Shown: positions 13,128 through 15,265 of the stretch, one piece after another
How positions within the stretch are numbered: the first letter of the stretch is position 1
How the letters are laid out: every line of letters starts with the position of its first letter
Translations under genes and position numbers: made by a program
Assembly: GCF_910584465.1 (NCBI RefSeq)
Contig: NZ_CAJUBK010000053.1
Location: 1 to 15,265, forward strand
DNA length: 15,265 nucleotides
Reading direction: 5' to 3'
From: an uncultured Oscillibacter sp.
Lineage (GTDB): Bacteria > Bacillota > Clostridia > Oscillospirales > Oscillospiraceae
Notes under the pieces: generated by a model
The model's database searches: none
The model's input: only the letters and a program-made list of their open reading frames with translations
What the model was told of the DNA's origin: nothing

Positions 13128-15265
13128 GTCTCTCCCTCCTCGTTCTCCTCCGTGGTCTCCGGGGCCTCCTCCGTCTGTCCCGGGTCCGGGGCCCCCGGCC
13201 CGTCCCCCGGCGCCGCGGCCTCCTCCGGGGCCATGATCTTCTCCGAGATCATGTGGACCTTCTTCGCCGCCGGCTCGATCTCCGGCGTGCCGCGCCCCGC
13301 CGGGCGGGTGGAGGCGTAGGGGCTCTCCACCAGGGACGGATCCCGGCCCTCGATGATGGCCAGCATCTCCGCGCCGGTGATGGTCTCCTTCTCCAGGAGG
13401 TAGGCCACCACCTTGTCCATGTCCTCCCGGCTCTCCCGGATGACCCCCACGGCGGTCTCATAGCACTCGTCCAGGATGACCTTCACGGCCTTATCCATGG
13501 CGGCGGCGGTGTCCTGGGCGCAGTCCATGCCGTAGCCGCCGTCCAAATACTGGTTCCGGCGGGAGGCCAGGGCCATCATGCCGAACTCCTCGCTCATGCC
13601 GAACATGGCGACCATGTTCCGGGCCACGTTGGTGGCGTCCTGGATGTCCTGGGACGCGCCGTTGGTCATGGTGTCCATGACCACTTCCTCAGCGGCCCGG
13701 CCGCCCATGGAGACGGTGATCTTCGCCATCAGCTCTTCCTTCGTCCGCAGCTCCGTCTTGTCCTCCTCGGGCATCAGCAGCGTATAGCCCAGGGAGCCCT
13801 GGGTATGGGGGACGATGGTGATCTTCTGCACCGGCTCCGTGTTCTTCTGCTTATAGGCCACCATGGCGTGGCCGACCTCGTGATAGGCCACCAGCTTCTT
13901 CTCGAACTCCGTGAGGACGCTGCCCTTCTTCTCCGTACCGGCGATGACCAGCTCGAACGCGGCCAGCATATCCTCCTGGCTGACCAGCTTCCGCCCCTTC
14001 CGCACGGCCCGGAGGGCCGCCTCGTTGACCAGGTTGGCAAGGTCCGCGCCCACGCAGCCCGCCGTCGCCAGGGCGACCTTCTTCAGATCCACGTCCTCGC
14101 CCAGGCGGATGTTCCGGGTGTGGACCTCCAGCGTGGCGACGCGCCCCGCCAGGTTCGGCCGGTCGATGGTGATGCGCCGGTCGAAGCGCCCGGGACGCAG
14201 GAGGGCCTGGTCCAGCACCTCCGGGCGGTTGGTCGCCGCCAGGAGGATGACGCCCTTGGTGGGGTCGAAGCCGTCCATCTCCGCCAGGAGCTGGTTCAGG
14301 GTCTGCTCCCGCTCGTCGTTGCCGCCCATGCGGTTGTCGCGGGACTTGCCGATGGTGTCGATCTCGTCGATGAAGACGATGCAGGGGGCGACCTTGCTGG
14401 CCTCCTTGAAGAGGTCCCGGACCCGGGACGCGCCCACGCCCACGAACATCTCCACGAAGTCGGAGCCGCTGATGGAGAAGAAGGGGACCCCCGCCTCCCC
14501 TGCCACGGCCTTGGCCAGCAGGGTCTTGCCGGTGCCCGGAGGGCCGACGAGGAGCGCGCCCTTGGGCAGCTTCGCGCCGATCTCGGTGTACTTGCCGGGG
14601 TTGTGGAGGAAATCGATGATCTCCGTCAGGGACTCCTTGGCCTCGTCCTGGCCCGCCACGTCCCGGAAGGTGACGCCGGTGGACTTCTCCATATAGACCT
14701 TGGCGTTGGACTTGCCCACGCCCCCGATGCCGCCGATGCCGCCCATGCCCTTTTTGGCCATCCAGCTCATGACGAGGCTCATGACCAAAATGATGATGAA
14801 GAAGGGGGCCATGTTCAGCAGCAGCAGCTGGAGGGTGCCCATGGGGGGCTTGTAATCCTGGTTGACCCGGATCTTGCCGTCCTCCGTCTGTCCCTCCGCC
14901 TCCTGGATGCGCGCGACGACGGTATCGTTGGACTCCAGCTGGACGGTGAACAGCTCCAGGGCGGTCTCCTGCTCCAGGCCCAGGGGGTTGGTGTAGGTGT
15001 AAACGGCGGCGCCGTCCTCCCGGACGGTCTTGGTGTATCCCGTCCCCTCCTCGTCCGTGTAGACATAGCCGTCCACAGGGGTGATGATGAGGATGGCCTC
15101 GCTGTTGTCGAAGTCCACTCCGGCGACGCTGCCGGCGTCCAGCATGTTCAGGAACTGGCTGTATTCCAGCTCTACGGAGCTGGCCTGGTGGCCGACGCTG
15201 GTCATATAGCTGGTGGCGTAGCTCACCAGGGCCGCCAGCAGCACCGCCCAGCAGATCAGGTGGAT
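13124..15265 (-). CDS. ftsH: ATP-dependent zinc metalloprotease FtsH (5' end beyond window)
   Basis: A membrane-bound AAA+ protease that extracts and degrades damaged membrane proteins and short-lived regulators. The frame is open to the window edge without a start codon, so 713 residues are visible and a few N-terminal ones are missing. Using visible numbering: first membrane segment within about 1-22, an extracytoplasmic domain to about 145, second membrane segment about 150-170, a Gly-rich linker (GGIGGIGG, 175-182), Walker A GPPGTGKT (241-248), Walker B CIVFIDEID (295-303), SRH region ending RPGRFDRR (357-364), and zinc site HEVGH (462-466) with the third ligand D540 in SQDIQD. All catalytic residues are intact. 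The C-terminus has a roughly 35-residue Pro/Glu/Gly-rich tail after the protease domain (about 680-713), typically disordered. The GTG at 15244 lies inside the first membrane segment and is not the start. The acetyltransferase gene overlaps its stop codon. Confidence 0.97.
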   Translation of the reverse strand: MHLICWAVLLAALVSYATSYMTSVGHQASSVELEYSQFLNMLDAGSVAGVDFDNSEAILIITPVDGYVYTDEEGTGYTKTVREDGAAVYTYTNPLGLEQETALELFTVQLESNDTVVARIQEAEGQTEDGKIRVNQDYKPPMGTLQLLLLNMAPFFIIILVMSLVMSWMAKKGMGGIGGIGGVGKSNAKVYMEKSTGVTFRDVAGQDEAKESLTEIIDFLHNPGKYTEIGAKLPKGALLVGPPGTGKTLLAKAVAGEAGVPFFSISGSDFVEMFVGVGASRVRDLFKEASKVAPCIVFIDEIDTIGKSRDNRMGGNDEREQTLNQLLAEMDGFDPTKGVILLAATNRPEVLDQALLRPGRFDRRITIDRPNLAGRVATLEVHTRNIRLGEDVDLKKVALATAGCVGADLANLVNEAALRAVRKGRKLVSQEDMLAAFELVIAGTEKKGSVLTEFEKKLVAYHEVGHAMVAYKQKNTEPVQKITIVPHTQGSLGYTLLMPEEDKTELRTKEELMAKITVSMGGRAAEEVVMDTMTNGASQDIQDATNVARNMVAMFGMSEEFGMMALASRRNQYLDGGYGMDCAQDTAAAMDKAVKVILDECYETAVGVIRESREDMDKVVAYLLEKETITGAEMLAIIEGRDPSLVESPYASTRPAGRGTPEIEPAAKKVHMISEKIMAPEEAAAPGDGPGAPDPGQTEEAPETTEENEEGET

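Overview
The window is GC-rich (roughly two thirds G+C by eye) and reads as ordinary chromosome from a high-GC member of the Firmicutes/Clostridia, most like the Oscillospiraceae/Ruminococcaceae group. The reasons are an S-box (SAM-I) riboswitch ahead of metK, AGGAGG-type ribosome binding sites, sigma-A-type promoters, an LtaS-type lipoteichoic acid synthase, a Na/Pi symporter fused to PhoU, a G5/LysM/M23 wall hydrolase and a clostridial-type FtsH. This placement is inference from gene content. Base 1 starts with 24 C in a row, which looks like a contig-end artefact.

Layout. (1) 51-1523, minus: metK with promoter, SAM-I aptamer and riboswitch-controlled terminator. (2) 1586-5847, plus: a likely four-gene operon (inactive-looking rhomboid-like protein with a Cys/His tail, LtaS-like synthase, small membrane protein, patatin-like phospholipase), closed by a strong hairpin shared with the convergent pta. 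(3) 5872-6925, minus: pta with its promoter. (4) 7078-9089, plus: an M23 peptidase with LysM and G5 domains, with promoter and terminator. (5) 9105-10934, minus: Na/Pi cotransporter with PhoU domain. (6) 10998-12585, minus: malQ, whose promoter lies inside the terminator of the next unit. (7) 12561-15265, minus: ftsH (5' end beyond the window) followed by an overlapping GNAT acetyltransferase gene, closed by an intrinsic terminator.

How the genes fit together. Most are housekeeping functions: SAM synthesis, acetyl-phosphate metabolism, phosphate import, alpha-glucan metabolism and membrane proteolysis. The envelope theme is the strongest: the LtaS-like operon and the M23 hydrolase both act on the cell surface, and the neighbouring patatin suggests a lipid-handling link to the LtaS-like enzyme. 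I saw no mobile element, CRISPR array, tRNA, rRNA or recognisable defence system. I do not see a clearly new biological system. The best leads are the rhomboid-like/LtaS/patatin operon and the terminator-promoter overlap ahead of malQ.
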